Shown: positions 1 through 9,008, numbered from the stretch's first letter. The stretch is 55,723 bases of DNA from Campylobacterota bacterium (GCA_013153715.1 JAADDW010000007.1:1-55723); one strand, 5' to 3'. Notes: generated from the letters alone by a model not told the origin. Numbers and translations: made by a program.

Positions 1-663
1 CCCCTCCCCAATCTGACCCCCCTCCTCCAAGGAGAGAAGGTCACCTTCCAGAAGAGCTATACAGGGAGCGCCCTCAATCCGCCCCAACAGACCCAGCAGG
101 TCGAGCTCCCTCCCAACCCCTGCGAAGAGAGGGTCTCCCAGGAGAGGGATGGACGGCTCTACCAAGCCACCGTCAGATCGAGCTACACCGGAGAGATCGG
201 CTACGACTGCTCCTTCAAGAGTAGGGAACCGTGGCGCCTGGCCCGTCCCTCCATCAGAATCGACCAGGTGGTGACTACAATCGCCATCGACCTCGTCAGC
301 CAGTCCAAAAGGGTCCAGGGAACGATTAGCTACAACTACAGAGAGGCCAAGGAGCGCTTCAGGGGGACCTACAACGGCAACTACTACGACTGCTCCACAA
401 TCTACGGGACGACCCCTGTCCCCAGAACCCTCTCCAGCCAAGATGGAAGGGGTCTCCGATGGTTCTTCGACATGGAGTGGGCCGATCCCTGTACCCAGCA
501 GATCGTAGAGACCAGCTGTCCCGCCGAGATGGTCCAATGTTCAGGAAAGTACAGCTCTCCTGCCACCAGCCAGATCCACTCCCTCAAACTGATCTTCGAT
601 TATACCATCACAGAGAGTTCCGGCAGAAACCACAGGGTCCACATTGAGAAGTATCTCCAGTGA
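1..663 (+). CDS. C-terminal part of an unknown, probably exported protein (5' end outside window)
   Basis: The frame is open from base 1 to the TGA at 661-663, giving 220 residues with no start inside that needs to be used; the N-terminus is cut by the window edge. I do not recognise the family. The visible part is rich in Tyr, Ser, Thr and Gln, contains several Cys, and repeats a short motif (SYTG at two places, then SYNY and GTYNGNYYDC), which suggests a beta-rich, disulfide-bonded extracytoplasmic domain. It is convergent with rplT; a perfect GC hairpin (711-728) separates them. No membrane segment is visible in this part. Function unknown; that it is coding is supported by the long open frame and the codon bias (AGG/AGA, CTC, ATC) shared with neighbours. 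Confidence 0.8.
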   Translation, partial: PLPNLTPLLQGEKVTFQKSYTGSALNPPQQTQQVELPPNPCEERVSQERDGRLYQATVRSSYTGEIGYDCSFKSREPWRLARPSIRIDQVVTTIAIDLVSQSKRVQGTISYNYREAKERFRGTYNGNYYDCSTIYGTTPVPRTLSSQDGRGLRWFFDMEWADPCTQQIVETSCPAEMVQCSGKYSSPATSQIHSLKLIFDYTITESSGRNHRVHIEKYLQ

Positions 664-710
664 GGTTTCCCTACCCTGGCTGAAGTCTCTAGTTGTAGTT
701 TTGGTGGAGA

Positions 711-728
711 GGGGCGGCAATCCGCCCC
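711..728. terminator. GC hairpin between convergent genes
   Basis: A perfect 7-bp stem, GGGGCGG-CAAT-CCGCCCC, sits in the 81-bp gap between the convergent unknown gene and rplT. There is no clear T-run on either side, so it may be a weak bidirectional terminator or simply a 3'-end stabilising hairpin. Confidence 0.5.
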
Positions 729-744
729 GGGGGCATCAAGGGGA

Positions 745-1098
745 TTACTGGAGGGCCGCCTTCGCCCGTGCCACAACCTCCGAGAAGAGTGAGGGTTCAT
801 TCATAGCCATATCGGCCAAAATTTTCCGATCCAGTTCGATACCCGCCTCTTTCAATCCGTGGATGAAGCGGGAGTAGCTCATACCATTGAGTCGACAAGC
901 GGCGTTTATTCTGGTGATCCAGAGCCTCCTGAAATCCCTCTTTCTCTGCTTCCTATCTCGATAGGCGTAAACCAGGCTCCGCTCTACCTGCTCCTTGGCC
1001 TTGCGGAAATGTTTTCTCCGCCCGCTGTAGAAGCCCTTGGCCATCTTGAGGATCTTCTTATGTCTCCGCCGTCTTACAGTTCCCGTTTTTACTCTCAT
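745..1098 (-). CDS. rplT: 50S ribosomal protein L20
   Basis: A 117-residue basic protein of normal L20 length, beginning [18 protein letters not shown] with the family's long Arg/Lys-rich N-terminal helix that threads into 23S rRNA, followed by the conserved region around [12 protein letters not shown]20 binds 23S rRNA early in 50S assembly and in some bacteria represses its own operon. It follows rpmI on the same strand after an 80-bp gap, so the two are likely co-transcribed from the -10 box at 1404-1409. In many bacteria this pair lies directly behind infC; here infC is 40 kb away next to thrS. Confidence 0.98.
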   Translation of the reverse strand: MRVKTGTVRRRRHKKILKMAKGFYSGRRKHFRKAKEQVERSLVYAYRDRKQRKRDFRRLWITRINAACRLNGMSYSRFIHGLKEAGIELDRKILADMAMNEPSLFSEVVARAKAALQ

Positions 1099-1178
1099 TC
1101 TTTCCTCCCTTTACCTTTTTTTCTCTCTAGGTGCCGCACTCATGCGGACTTTACCCAATTCTGGGTGGAGTCTTTCGC

Positions 1179-1373
1179 TCAATAGGTGGCGATCAACTCA
1201 ACGACACGCCGAACATCTACCCGAGCCACATAGTGGGGAGATCGCAATCTCCTCTTTCTCTTAGGGGATTTTTTGGTGAGAATGTGGCTCCTGAAGGCGC
1301 TCCCCCTCTTGATCTTGTTTTTGGTCTTCTTGAACCGTTTCGCGGCGCCTCGATGGGTCTTCATCTTGGGCAT
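1179..1373 (-). CDS. rpmI: 50S ribosomal protein L35
   Basis: A 64-residue, strongly basic protein starting [17 protein letters not shown], the diagnostic L35 N-terminus, and of usual length. L35 is a component of the large ribosomal subunit. The ATG is preceded by a good Shine-Dalgarno (AAAGGAG, 5 bases before the start) and by a TATAAT at 1404-1409. It is first in a two-gene rpmI-rplT unit. Confidence 0.98.
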   Translation of the reverse strand: MPKMKTHRGAAKRFKKTKNKIKRGSAFRSHILTKKSPKRKRRLRSPHYVARVDVRRVVELIATY

Positions 1374-1403
1374 GGCGACTCCTTTGTAGAATTTGAAGAA
1401 GCA

Positions 1404-1409
1404 ATTATA
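1404..1409 (-). promoter_or_regulatory. -10 box for rpmI-rplT
   Basis: Minus-strand TATAAT about 30 bases upstream of the rpmI ATG, with TTGAGC 16 bases further upstream as a possible -35. The -35 region lies in the T-run end of the pckA terminator, so the pckA end and the rpmI promoter are packed against each other. Confidence 0.65.
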
Positions 1410-1430
1410 GCAGATTTAACCGAAAGCTCA

Positions 1431-1455
1431 AAAGGGGAGGGGTCGGGGAGACCCC
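1431..1455 (-). terminator. Intrinsic terminator of pckA
   Basis: Minus-strand hairpin GGGGTC-TCCCC-GACCCC directly after the pckA stop codon, followed by TCCCCTTTTG. A 6-bp perfect stem with a short T-run is consistent with an intrinsic terminator separating pckA from rpmI-rplT. Confidence 0.65.
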
Positions 1456-1460
1456 GGGGA

Positions 1461-3068
1461 TCAGAGTTGGGGACCGGCTTTGGAGTAGTCGAAGTTGCCG
1501 TAACCCTTATACCTCTTGAAGTTCTCGATGAAGAGTTCGGCCAACATCTTCAACTGTTGATCGTAGGCCTCCTTATCCTCCCATGTATTTCGAGGATTGA
1601 GAATGGAGCTATCGACCCCCCTGATCGCCTTGGGAATGGAGAGGTTGAAGATGGGAAAATTCTCAAACTCAGCCTCGTTGATGGAGCCATCGAGGATCGC
1701 ATCGATACAGGCCCTCGTGTCGGAGAGCTTCATCCGCTCCCCTACCCCGTAGGGTCCCCCTGTCCAACCTGTGTTAACAAGATAGACATGGACATTATGC
1801 TCCTCGATCTTCTCCCCAAGGAGTTTGGCATAGACCGTTGGATGGAGGGGGAGAAAGGCCTCCCCAAAACAGGCGCTGAATGTGGCGACAGGCTCATCGA
1901 TCCCCCGCTCCGTTCCGGCGACCTTCGCCGTATAACCGCTGAGGAAGTAGTACATAGCCTGCTCTTTGGTCAGTTTGCTGACAGGGGGGAGGACTCCAAA
2001 GGCGTCGGCACTCAAGAAGATGATATTTTTGGGATGGGGACCCTTGAGGTCCTCCTTATGTTTGCAGATATGGTAGATGGGGTAGCTGACCCGGGTATTC
2101 TCCGTCTTACTGCGGTTTTTGAAATCGATCCACCCTTTGGAGTCAACGGCCACATTCTCCAGGAGGGCGTTCCGCCTGATGGCGGCGTAAATATCGGGCT
2201 CATCTTTGCTATCTAGATCGATAACTTTGGCGTAACACCCCCCCTCGAAGTTGAAGATCCCCTCATCATCCCAGCCGTGCTCATCATCTCCGATGAGGCG
2301 CCGCTTCGGATCGGCACTCAGTGTAGTCTTCCCCGTTCCGCTCAATCCGAAGAAGAGGGCCACATCGTCCTCTTCACCGATATTGGCGGAGCAGTGCATA
2401 CTGAGCTTCCCTTCCAAGGGGAGCCAGTAGTTCATCATGGAGAAGATCCCCTTCTTGATCTCCCCTCCATACCAAGTCCCGCCTATAATCCCAATATTCT
2501 CCTCGATATTGAAGACGATGAAGACATCTGAATTGAGGCCGTGCTCCCTGTATCGGGAGTTCTTCAGATTGGCGGCCACATAGAGGGTAAAATCGGGGTG
2601 GAAATTTTTGAGCTCCTCCTCCGTCGGTCTGATGAACATATTTTTGACAAAGTGGGCCTGCCATGCGATCTCGGTCACAACCCTAATCGATCTGCGGCTC
2701 TCCTCGCTGGCTCCGACGAAGGCGTCCATGATGTAGAGGTCTTTTCCGCTGAGGTACTCCTTCACATTGTGGAGGAGCTCATCAAAAATCTCTTTGGAGA
2801 TCGGCTGATTGACATCTCCCCAAGCTATATACTTCTCGCTCGGAGGCTGTTTGACGAAATATTTATCTTTCGGGCTCCGTCCCGTAAAGATCCCGGTATC
2901 GACGGCGACCGCTCCCAGCTCGGTCACGACCCCCTCCCTCTGCTCAATCTCATGTCTGAAGAGGGTCTCATAGTCTGGGTTGTAATAGACCTTTTTAATG
3001 TCCCTTATCCCAAGTTCGTCAAAATCGTTAATCTCCATTTTGAGCTTGTCAAAATCATTAATCTCCAT
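1461..3068 (-). CDS. pckA: Phosphoenolpyruvate carboxykinase (ATP)
   Basis: 535 residues from the chosen start, the usual length of ATP-dependent PEPCK (EC 4.1.1.49), which interconverts oxaloacetate + ATP and PEP + CO2 + ADP at the gluconeogenesis/TCA junction. Visible signatures: the ring RSPKDKYFV near residue 60, the P-loop [11 protein letters not shown] near residue 240, the metal-binding stretch [10 protein letters not shown] just after it, and the adenine-binding region near the C-terminus. The frame is open 15 codons further upstream, but the ATG at 3066-3068 has AAGAAGG seven bases before it and is preferred. The first 20 residues are a tandem duplication ([10 protein letters not shown] / [10 protein letters not shown]) encoded by a 30-bp repeat. 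In autotrophic or organic-acid-using Campylobacterota this enzyme usually feeds gluconeogenesis. Confidence 0.98.
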   Translation of the reverse strand: MEINDFDKLKMEINDFDELGIRDIKKVYYNPDYETLFRHEIEQREGVVTELGAVAVDTGIFTGRSPKDKYFVKQPPSEKYIAWGDVNQPISKEIFDELLHNVKEYLSGKDLYIMDAFVGASEESRRSIRVVTEIAWQAHFVKNMFIRPTEEELKNFHPDFTLYVAANLKNSRYREHGLNSDVFIVFNIEENIGIIGGTWYGGEIKKGIFSMMNYWLPLEGKLSMHCSANIGEEDDVALFFGLSGTGKTTLSADPKRRLIGDDEHGWDDEGIFNFEGGCYAKVIDLDSKDEPDIYAAIRRNALLENVAVDSKGWIDFKNRSKTENTRVSYPIYHICKHKEDLKGPHPKNIIFLSADAFGVLPPVSKLTKEQAMYYFLSGYTAKVAGTERGIDEPVATFSACFGEAFLPLHPTVYAKLLGEKIEEHNVHVYLVNTGWTGGPYGVGERMKLSDTRACIDAILDGSINEAEFENFPIFNLSIPKAIRGVDSSILNPRNTWEDKEAYDQQLKMLAELFIENFKRYKGYGNFDYSKAGPQL

Positions 3069-3072
3069 TTTG
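3013..3072 (-). repeat. 30-bp tandem duplication at the pckA start
   Basis: Two adjacent 30-bp units (3013-3042 and 3043-3072) match at 27 of 30 positions and are in frame, so each carries an ATG-MEINDFD start. Only the upstream copy has a Shine-Dalgarno, so the duplication adds ten residues to the N-terminus. Confidence 0.9.
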
Positions 3073-3133
3073 ACCTTCTTGTGTTGAATTGTAATGCAAT
3101 TGTAACAATTCAACCCTTAATTTGCAACAGAGG

Positions 3134-3469
3134 TCAGAAGTCGTGGGTCGCCGCATATTCCGGGGTACAGAAGATGCCGCAGTGGCACTTTCCCTTCTTC
3201 GGAATCTCCTCCTCTATGGCCGGCTTACAGGGGCAGATGCGGTCATCGGCACTCTTGAACTTTCCATCCTCCTCGACAACCATGAAACAGGGGCAGAACC
3301 GCTTCCCGTAAAGGAGTTTATGGCGGGCCAGCCCCATAATGACACCTTCATTGACCTCTTCACTGGGGTTATAGACCCAGCCAAACTGTTTACAGACCTT
3401 GTCGGTAAACTTCTTGGTCTTCTCCAGCTCCTCCAGAAACTCTGGACTGCTCATATCGATCTCTCTCAT
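3134..3469 (-). CDS. Ferredoxin:thioredoxin reductase catalytic-subunit-like Fe-S protein
   Basis: 111 residues. The cysteine pattern CPC-17-CPC-13-CHC together with the preceding VIMGLARHKLLYGKRFCPC matches the catalytic beta chain of ferredoxin:thioredoxin reductase, where four Cys hold a [4Fe-4S] cluster next to a redox-active disulfide. In chloroplasts the spacings are 16 and 8; the second interval is longer here. An additional Cys lies in KVCKQFGW. No variable (alpha) subunit is nearby, as usual for the bacterial/archaeal stand-alone members. The start at 3469 is chosen because AGGAG lies 6 bases before it; 14 further codons are open upstream. It probably reduces a thioredoxin-like partner with ferredoxin electrons, but partner and role are inferred. 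Confidence 0.85.
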   Translation of the reverse strand: MREIDMSSPEFLEELEKTKKFTDKVCKQFGWVYNPSEEVNEGVIMGLARHKLLYGKRFCPCFMVVEEDGKFKSADDRICPCKPAIEEEIPKKGKCHCGIFCTPEYAATHDF

Positions 3470-3511
3470 AGCCACTCCTTTCTCCATTCTCTCCGAACTC
3501 CACCCTACCAA

Positions 3512-3675
3512 GGTGCAGTTCCACTTTCTCCAGCCGCAGGCCCGGGCCTCTCCAGCCCTGCCACCTGTGGAGCGACTCCTCCGTCCACCCTCTCCTTCAC
3601 CAGCTCTAGAGTTGCACCGTCACCGCTCCATATCTCTCCTGTGAGAAGGGGGTCGGTCTCCGCTCTCTCCCAATT
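3512..3675 (-). other. GC-rich intergenic segment with imperfect long hairpin
   Basis: Between pcm and the Fe-S protein (both minus). The ends GGTGCA.. and ..TGCACC can pair (about 100 nt apart) and a 12-bp perfect palindrome AGGCCCGGGCCT lies inside. The pcm frame continues open for about 55 codons after its TAG, so this could also be decayed coding sequence. No known RNA family recognised. Confidence 0.35.
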
Positions 3676-4320
3676 CTATTCAACACCGGATTTAGAGTGG
3701 ATAAAGAGACAGCGGTCCAGCTCCATTTTCCGAAGAGATTTACCAATTTTTACATATTTCACGATCACCTGATGGTTTCCCCTGATCTCCGGAGCCACAA
3801 GAATTCCCCCACTCTTCAGCTGGTCGATGATCCGCTGGGGGATGGAGGGGACAGCCGCCGAAAAGAGAATACGGTCATAGGGGGCAAACTCTTTCCACCC
3901 CAGCATCCCATCGGCATAACGGACATTCACATTGGTTATTCCGAGCTCTTTAAACCTCCTTCGAGCCTCGATGACGAGGCGCTCAATCCGCTCTATGCTG
4001 AAGACTCTCCGGACAATGTGGCTCAAAATGGCCGCCTGGTACCCGCTCCCGCACCCTATCTCCAGGACACTATCGGCTCCGACAGGCTCCAGAGCCAGAG
4101 TCATTTTGGCAACTGTGAGGGGGGAACTGATCCATTGACTTCCTGCAATGGGGAGAGCATCCAATTTGTAGGCGTAATGTTTAAACCCGGCGGGGACGAA
4201 GAGCTCCCGCCTCGTCTTGGCAAAAGCCTCTTTGATCTGGGGGGGGAGATGGAGTTGAGCATCGATGGCTTCAGCCAATTTGCGACATTTGTGTAGCTCT
4301 ATCCGCTCTCGAAGGCTCAT
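3676..4320 (-). CDS. pcm: Protein-L-isoaspartate O-methyltransferase
   Basis: 214 residues, normal for Pcm (EC 2.1.1.77), which methylates L-isoaspartyl residues of damaged proteins with SAM so that they can revert to aspartate. SAM-binding motif I, VLEIGCGSGYQAAIL, lies near residue 85, motif II/III residues follow (VFSIERI, DGMLGW, PYDRILFSAAVP), and the substrate-proximal PIAGSQWISSP precedes motif I. The ATG overlaps the TGA of the upstream nitrilase gene by 4 bp (ATGA), so the two are translationally coupled. Cytosolic repair enzyme; certain at family level. Confidence 0.96.
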   Translation of the reverse strand: MSLRERIELHKCRKLAEAIDAQLHLPPQIKEAFAKTRRELFVPAGFKHYAYKLDALPIAGSQWISSPLTVAKMTLALEPVGADSVLEIGCGSGYQAAILSHIVRRVFSIERIERLVIEARRRFKELGITNVNVRYADGMLGWKEFAPYDRILFSAAVPSIPQRIIDQLKSGGILVAPEIRGNHQVIVKYVKIGKSLRKMELDRCLFIHSKSGVE

Positions 4321-5027
4321 TTCAGTCCCACATTCATATAGCGACGCATCTTCCGAACCTGCTCTAGGTCAACCTTCTGGGATATTAACCTCTTCCGGTC
4401 ATCCTGGGTTACCTCTCCAAAGGGGGTGATAATGGCGCTACTCTTGGCCATATCGCTATTGGCGCTATCACTGGCGACAACGAAACACTGGTTCATGACG
4501 GCGAGGGCCTGGGTCAGCTGTTCAAAGTGTCTCTTCCGCAACTTTCCCCACATGGCGGGGACGAGGATTATATCGCTCCCCTGGAGGCACTGCCAAATAT
4601 CGAGGAAGCGGAGCTCGAAGCAGATGAGGAGCCCCAACCGCATTCCATCGATCTCAAAAATACCTATATCCTCCATCGATCCAGGGGTAAAATAGTCTGT
4701 CTCCCCTCCAAAGGCGAAGAGTTTTACCTTGGGCTGGCTGTGGACAATCTCCCCCCTGTAGAGGACATAGGCGACATTGTAGAACTTCTCTCCCCGCTTC
4801 TCAATCTGGGTATAGGCGATAATCCTCTCTCTGGAGAGGGGGAGGAGCTCTTCGAGGGCCCTCTCCCCGAAGGCCGCCGCCTCGTGGAAGCGGTCATAGG
4901 CAAATCCTGTCAGGCAGACCTCCGGAGCCACCACCAGATCGCCGCTCTTCTCGATCAACCCCTTCAAATTCTCCAGATTACGACTGAAATCCTCTCCCGT
5001 TTCCATCTGAATTACACTAAAAGTCAT
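4317..5027 (-). CDS. Carbon-nitrogen hydrolase (nitrilase superfamily)
   Basis: 236 residues from the ATG at 5027. The nitrilase-superfamily Glu-Lys-Cys triad is visible: Glu in [11 protein letters not shown] (about residue 37), Lys in SQPKVKLF (about 105) and Cys in LLICFELRF (about 140). Such enzymes cleave amide or nitrile C-N bonds; likely relatives are omega-amidases and other small-amide hydrolases, but the substrate cannot be read from the sequence. The open frame extends 62 codons upstream, but only inside nrdB; the chosen start overlaps the nrdB stop by 11 bp. Part of the nrdB-nitrilase-pcm unit. Confidence 0.88.
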   Translation of the reverse strand: MTFSVIQMETGEDFSRNLENLKGLIEKSGDLVVAPEVCLTGFAYDRFHEAAAFGERALEELLPLSRERIIAYTQIEKRGEKFYNVAYVLYRGEIVHSQPKVKLFAFGGETDYFTPGSMEDIGIFEIDGMRLGLLICFELRFLDIWQCLQGSDIILVPAMWGKLRKRHFEQLTQALAVMNQCFVVASDSANSDMAKSSAIITPFGEVTQDDRKRLISQKVDLEQVRKMRRYMNVGLK

Positions 5028-6042
5028 CGAAGTCAAGGCTTCCTTTGCTGTAGTTGGTGACATTGGCTTCAAAGAAGTTGCTCTTCTGATCGTTGAACTT
5101 GGCGAAGTCATCGACCCATTTAATCGGGTGCTCGACACCGTAGAGGGGCTCCAATCCGACCCTCTGTAACCGTTCATCGGCCAGATAGCGGATATACTGC
5201 TCGATGATCTCATCTGTCAATCCCAAAATCTGGCCCTGGGTAATGTATTTCCCCCAACTGCTCTCCAGCTCGACGGCCCCCTCAAACATCTTATAGACAT
5301 CGTCTATGAGCTCTTTGGTGAAGAGCTCCGGTCGCTCCTTTCTGACGGTGTTGATCATATTCTGGAAGATGAGGAGGTGGGTCACCTCATCCCGTTGGAT
5401 GAAACGGATCATCTGGGCGGAACCCAACATCTTCCCGCTTCGGGCCAGGGTGTACATGTAGGTAAATCCGCTGTAGAAGTAGATACCCTCTAAAATCTGG
5501 TTGGCAAACATCGCCTTGACAATATTCTCATCGGTAGGATTGGCCGCCAGCTCCTCATAGACCCTGGCGATGTAGTCGTTCTTCTGCTTCAGTTTCAGGT
5601 CCTCTCGCCACAGCTCATAAATCTCATCGGTATTCTGGCTGATGCTATCTACCATAACGGCGTAACTCTGGCTGTGGAGGGCCTCCTCAAAGGCTTGGCG
5701 GACAAGTATCAGGTTAATTTCGGGAGCTGTAATGTAGGGATTGACATTGTCGATGAGGTTGTTGGTCTGGAGACTATCCATGAAGATCAGCTGGGCCAAT
5801 ACTTTATCGTAGGCCAGCTTCTCGGCGTCGGTCAAGAGCTTGTAATCCCGGGCATCCTGGGTCATATCGACCTCTTTGGGAAACCAGGTATTGGCCAGCA
5901 TCATCTCCCAGAGATTGTAGGCCCACTGATACTTGATCTTATTGAGCTCAAATATCCCTGTCGGATCGCCCCCGAAAACCTTCCGTTCATTGACACTCTC
6001 ATGGGATTCTGGATTGTAGATCTTCTTCCTGTTGTAAACCAT
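5017..6042 (-). CDS. nrdB: Class I ribonucleotide reductase, beta subunit
   Basis: 341 residues. NrdB carries the di-iron centre and tyrosyl radical that start ribonucleotide reduction in the NrdA partner. Ligand motifs are visible in order: Asp in LIFMDSLQ, Glu/His in [10 protein letters not shown] (the final Tyr is the radical site equivalent to E. coli Y122), Glu in [10 protein letters not shown], and Glu/His in [12 protein letters not shown]. The acidic, Phe-ending C-terminus (SLDFDDF) is the tail that docks to NrdA. The start at 6042 has AGGAG eight bases upstream; a much longer open frame upstream runs through the divergent LOG gene and is rejected. nrdA is not in the window. Confidence 0.97.
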   Translation of the reverse strand: MVYNRKKIYNPESHESVNERKVFGGDPTGIFELNKIKYQWAYNLWEMMLANTWFPKEVDMTQDARDYKLLTDAEKLAYDKVLAQLIFMDSLQTNNLIDNVNPYITAPEINLILVRQAFEEALHSQSYAVMVDSISQNTDEIYELWREDLKLKQKNDYIARVYEELAANPTDENIVKAMFANQILEGIYFYSGFTYMYTLARSGKMLGSAQMIRFIQRDEVTHLLIFQNMINTVRKERPELFTKELIDDVYKMFEGAVELESSWGKYITQGQILGLTDEIIEQYIRYLADERLQRVGLEPLYGVEHPIKWVDDFAKFNDQKSNFFEANVTNYSKGSLDFDDF

Positions 6043-6094
6043 GGTGGCCACTCCTTTCCACCTTATGACCCCTCTCAAGATGGAGAGTGAATAT

Positions 6095-6102
6095 ATTATA
6101 AT
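6095..6102. promoter_or_regulatory. Palindromic -10 element between nrdB and LOG gene
   Basis: ATTATAAT is its own reverse complement, so TATAAT is present on both strands (6097-6102 plus; 6100-6095 minus). It sits in the 93-bp divergent gap and could drive nrdB and the LOG gene in opposite directions. Confidence 0.5.
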
Positions 6103-6135
6103 TTTGGGTAGGTATTTTAGCATAAAGGATAGCTT

Positions 6136-6630
6136 TTGAAAATTGCAACAACCTTTGGGAGTTCCCAATGTTCCCCAGATACCCCGCTCTATCGGGAGGG
6201 TGTGGAGCTGGGGAGACTCTTGGCACAAAGGGGCTACAGAGTCAAGTGTGGAGGCTATGGGGGAGCGATGGAGGCTGTCAGCAAAGGGATGGCCCAAGAG
6301 GGGGGAACCTGCATAGGGATAGGGTTGAAAGATTTTGAGGCCCGCCGTCCTCCCAACCCCTATCTGACGGAGAAGATTGTAGCGGACAATCTCTACCACC
6401 GCCTCCAACTTCTGATCGAGGGGAGCCAACTCTTCATAGCCCAAGGGGGGAGCATCGGAACCCTCAATGAGATCTTTATGGTGACAGCCATGAAATATGG
6501 AGGACTCAAACCCGATATTCGCATCATTCTCCTTGGAGATAGCTATCTCCGCTCCACCTGTTTTAACGAGGATTTCAAGAAGATTGTAGAGTTTTATGGA
6601 ACAATTAGTGAGCTGAAAAACCATCTTTAA
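6136..6630 (+). CDS. LOG/SLOG-family nucleotide-binding protein
   Basis: 164 residues, starting at a TTG with AAAGGA 7 bases upstream. A Rossmann-like protein of the LOG superfamily (formerly 'lysine decarboxylase'): FGSS near residue 8, [13 protein letters not shown] near 40, and [10 protein letters not shown] near 105. The last differs from the PGGxGTxxE of true cytokinin-type phosphoribohydrolases by lacking the Pro and carrying one extra residue, so 5'-monophosphate phosphoribohydrolase activity is uncertain; it may belong to the broader SLOG nucleotide-sensing group. It is followed after 10 bp by the metalloprotease gene, likely co-transcribed, and is divergent from nrdB. Confidence 0.8.
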   Translation: MKIATTFGSSQCSPDTPLYREGVELGRLLAQRGYRVKCGGYGGAMEAVSKGMAQEGGTCIGIGLKDFEARRPPNPYLTEKIVADNLYHRLQLLIEGSQLFIAQGGSIGTLNEIFMVTAMKYGGLKPDIRIILLGDSYLRSTCFNEDFKKIVEFYGTISELKNHL

Positions 6631-6640
6631 AGGAGTAACT

Positions 6641-7516
6641 ATGCATTTGGACAACGAACAGGAGAGTCGGAATGTGGAGGACCGCCGAGGGAGGCGGACA
6701 ACCATTCCGACAATGGGAGGAACCATAGGACGGATCAGTAAAATTCTGGCCTTCCTGCCCTTCCTCAAACCGCTCCTCAAGTCTAAAATAGGATGGGTCG
6801 TTCTGGGAGCCGCCCTCCTCTTCTACCTCAAGATGGGAGGAGGGGCCCCTTCTGGAACGGCAACGACAGGAGGGGATCTGAAGGATAAGGAGGCGGTCTT
6901 CATCAGCAAGGTCCTCAAGACGACAGAGGATGTCTGGCACAAACTCCTCCCCAAATATGGCTACCAGTACAGGGAGCCCAAACTGGTCCTCTATCGGGGG
7001 AGTACTCGGAGTGGTTGCGGTTTCGCCGACGCCCAGATGGGACCTTTCTACTGTCCCGTTGATGAGAAGATCTACCTCGATCTCACATTCTTCGACGAGT
7101 TGGAACGGAGGTTTGGAGCCAAGGGGGATTTTGCCCAAGCCTATGTTCTGGCCCATGAGGTGGGGCACCATGTCCAGAATATTATGGGTATCCTCTCCAA
7201 GATCCGAAGATTGCAGGAGATCGCCCTCCGAAGGGGAGACCAGGTCCAGGCCAACCATCTCCAGATCCCGGTGGAACTTCAAGCCGACTGCCTCGCCGGA
7301 GTCTGGGCCCACTATGTCCAGGATAAACTGGATCCAGGGGACATCGAAGAGGGGATCCGAGCGGCGGCGGCTGTCGGTGACGATATGATCCAGAAACGGA
7401 CCCAAGGTTATGTGATCCCGGACAGCTTCACCCACGGAACGGCAAAGCAGAGGGTCAGCTGGTTTGTCAGAGGCTACAAGAGTGGGGACCTCAGGAGCTG
7501 TAATACATTCCAGTAG
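6641..7516 (+). CDS. YpfJ/KPN_02809-family neutral zinc metallopeptidase
   Basis: 291 residues with a cytosolic basic N-terminus, one membrane anchor (about residues 48-65, [10 protein letters not shown]), and a periplasmic domain with the zincin motif HEVGHH (about residue 172) plus downstream [13 protein letters not shown], whose Glu would be the third zinc ligand. This matches the putative neutral zinc metallopeptidase family of E. coli YpfJ. ATG with AAAGGAG 5 bases upstream. It ends near a strong palindromic hairpin shared with convergent glnA. Substrate unknown. Confidence 0.92.
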   Translation: MHLDNEQESRNVEDRRGRRTTIPTMGGTIGRISKILAFLPFLKPLLKSKIGWVVLGAALLFYLKMGGGAPSGTATTGGDLKDKEAVFISKVLKTTEDVWHKLLPKYGYQYREPKLVLYRGSTRSGCGFADAQMGPFYCPVDEKIYLDLTFFDELERRFGAKGDFAQAYVLAHEVGHHVQNIMGILSKIRRLQEIALRRGDQVQANHLQIPVELQADCLAGVWAHYVQDKLDPGDIEEGIRAAAAVGDDMIQKRTQGYVIPDSFTHGTAKQRVSWFVRGYKSGDLRSCNTFQ

Positions 7517-7541
7517 GGGGAGGAGGGAGCTCTCCCTCCCC
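7517..7541. terminator. Bidirectional hairpin between convergent genes
   Basis: The 26-bp gap between the metallopeptidase and glnA is almost entirely a GC-rich inverted repeat (GGGGAGGAGGGAG / CTCTCCCTCCCC, one slip). It can terminate in either direction, though T-runs are short. Confidence 0.55.
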
Positions 7542-7542
7542 A

Positions 7543-8976
7543 TTAGCAACTGTAATAGAGTTTGAACTCGTAGGGGTGAGGACGCCCTTCCACAGGATTG
7601 ACTTCGGCCTCATACTTCCAGTCGATGTACTCCCGAATGAAATCTTCGCTCATAACACCGCCAGCTGTCAGGAACTCATGATCCCTTTTGAGGGCTTCGA
7701 GGGCCTCCCTGAGAGTTGCAGGCATCGTCTTGATCCCCTGATCCCTCAACTCTTCGAGAGTGTACTCAAAGAGATCCTCATCCCTCGGATCTCCTGGATC
7801 GATCTGTTTCTTGATACCATCAATTCCCGCCATGAGAATGGCTGTAAAGGCGAGGTAGGGACAGCTAGAGCTGTCGGGGCTTCTGAACTCTACCCGAACA
7901 CTCTTCTCTCCAGCTCCAAATGGAATTCGGAAACAAGCACTCCTGTTCCGTGCGCTGTAAGCTAGAACAGAGGGGGCCTCAAACCCGGGCATCAACCGCT
8001 TGTAGGAGTTTGTAGAGGGGTTTGTAAAGGCGGCAACGGCTCCAGCGTGCTCTATAATTCCTCCGATAAACCATTTGGCTATCTCACTGATATTTCCATA
8101 CTCTCCCGCTTTGAAGAAGAGGTTCTTCCCATCTTTCCAGATGGAACAGTGGACATGCATTCCGTTCCCATTGTCTCCGTAGAGGGGTTTGGGCATGAAG
8201 GTAGCTGTCTTCCCGTTGACATGAGCGACATTTTTGACAACATACTTATATTTCTGGACATTGTCGGCGGCGGTAATAATATCACCGAACTTGACGCCGA
8301 TCTCTCCCTGTCCTGCAGTACCGACCTCATGGTGGACGACGAAGGTCTCAATACCGATCTCTTCGAGAACGCTGACCATCTCTGCCCGAATATCCATCTG
8401 GCTATCGACTGGAGGAACGGGGAAGTAACCCTCTTTGTAGGCCGGCCTGTGGCCTATGTTGTATCCCCCTTCGTCTCGGGGATCCTTTTTCCAGTTCCAC
8501 TCACCCTCTTCGGAATCGATCTCGTAGCACTGCTTGTTGGGTTCATCTTCCACATGGATATGGTCGAAGATGAAGAACTCGTTTTCGGGTCCGAAGTAGG
8601 CGGCATCACCTATGCCACTGCTCTCAAGGTACTCTAGAGCCTTCTTGGCGATCGTTCGGGGATCTTTGTAGTAGGGAGTTCCATCGACATCGTGGACAGA
8701 GCAGATGACTACCGCCGTCGGATCGGCTGTGAAGGGATCGATGAAGACTGTAGAGGCGTCGGGCATGAGGAGGGTATCCGATTCACTGATATTCTTCCAC
8801 ATTCTGATAGAGCTTCCATCAAAGGGAATACCCTTCTCAAACATCTCTTCCGAAACAGCCTTGGCATTGTAGGATAGGTGATGCCACCGTCCGAAGACAT
8901 CGGTGAAGCGGAAATCGACGAACTCAATCTCCTCCTCTTTGAGAAGAGTAAAGAAACTTTTGACTGCGTCGCTCAT
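7543..8976 (-). CDS. glnA: Glutamine synthetase, type I
   Basis: 477 residues, typical GS-I length; assimilates ammonium as glutamine (EC 6.3.1.2). Recognisable blocks: [10 protein letters not shown] near residue 50, [10 protein letters not shown] near 125, the metal/ATP region [13 protein letters not shown] near 265, and the ATP-binding stretch [17 protein letters not shown] near 325. Where E. coli has the adenylylation site NLYDLP, this protein reads DLFEYT, so the modifiable Tyr is Phe; adenylylation control is therefore not expected, as known for Helicobacter pylori. The ATG has AAGGAG nearby and a TATAAT at 9009-9014. Confidence 0.98.
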   Translation of the reverse strand: MSDAVKSFFTLLKEEEIEFVDFRFTDVFGRWHHLSYNAKAVSEEMFEKGIPFDGSSIRMWKNISESDTLLMPDASTVFIDPFTADPTAVVICSVHDVDGTPYYKDPRTIAKKALEYLESSGIGDAAYFGPENEFFIFDHIHVEDEPNKQCYEIDSEEGEWNWKKDPRDEGGYNIGHRPAYKEGYFPVPPVDSQMDIRAEMVSVLEEIGIETFVVHHEVGTAGQGEIGVKFGDIITAADNVQKYKYVVKNVAHVNGKTATFMPKPLYGDNGNGMHVHCSIWKDGKNLFFKAGEYGNISEIAKWFIGGIIEHAGAVAAFTNPSTNSYKRLMPGFEAPSVLAYSARNRSACFRIPFGAGEKSVRVEFRSPDSSSCPYLAFTAILMAGIDGIKKQIDPGDPRDEDLFEYTLEELRDQGIKTMPATLREALEALKRDHEFLTAGGVMSEDFIREYIDWKYEAEVNPVEGRPHPYEFKLYYSC

Positions 8977-9008
8977 GTAAGCTCCTTGTAGAAATGGTTT
9001 CGCCCCCT

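Noticed and set aside
1131..2216. 361-codon plus-strand frame over pckA
   Set aside because: Antisense shadow of a certain PEPCK gene; product lacks any domain, and such long antisense frames recur opposite most genes here because of codon bias.
3512..3660. SRP 4.5S or 6S RNA in the gap behind pcm
   Set aside because: The conserved SRP tip sequence (CCGGAAGGAAGCAG-like) and the 6S central bubble pattern are not visible.
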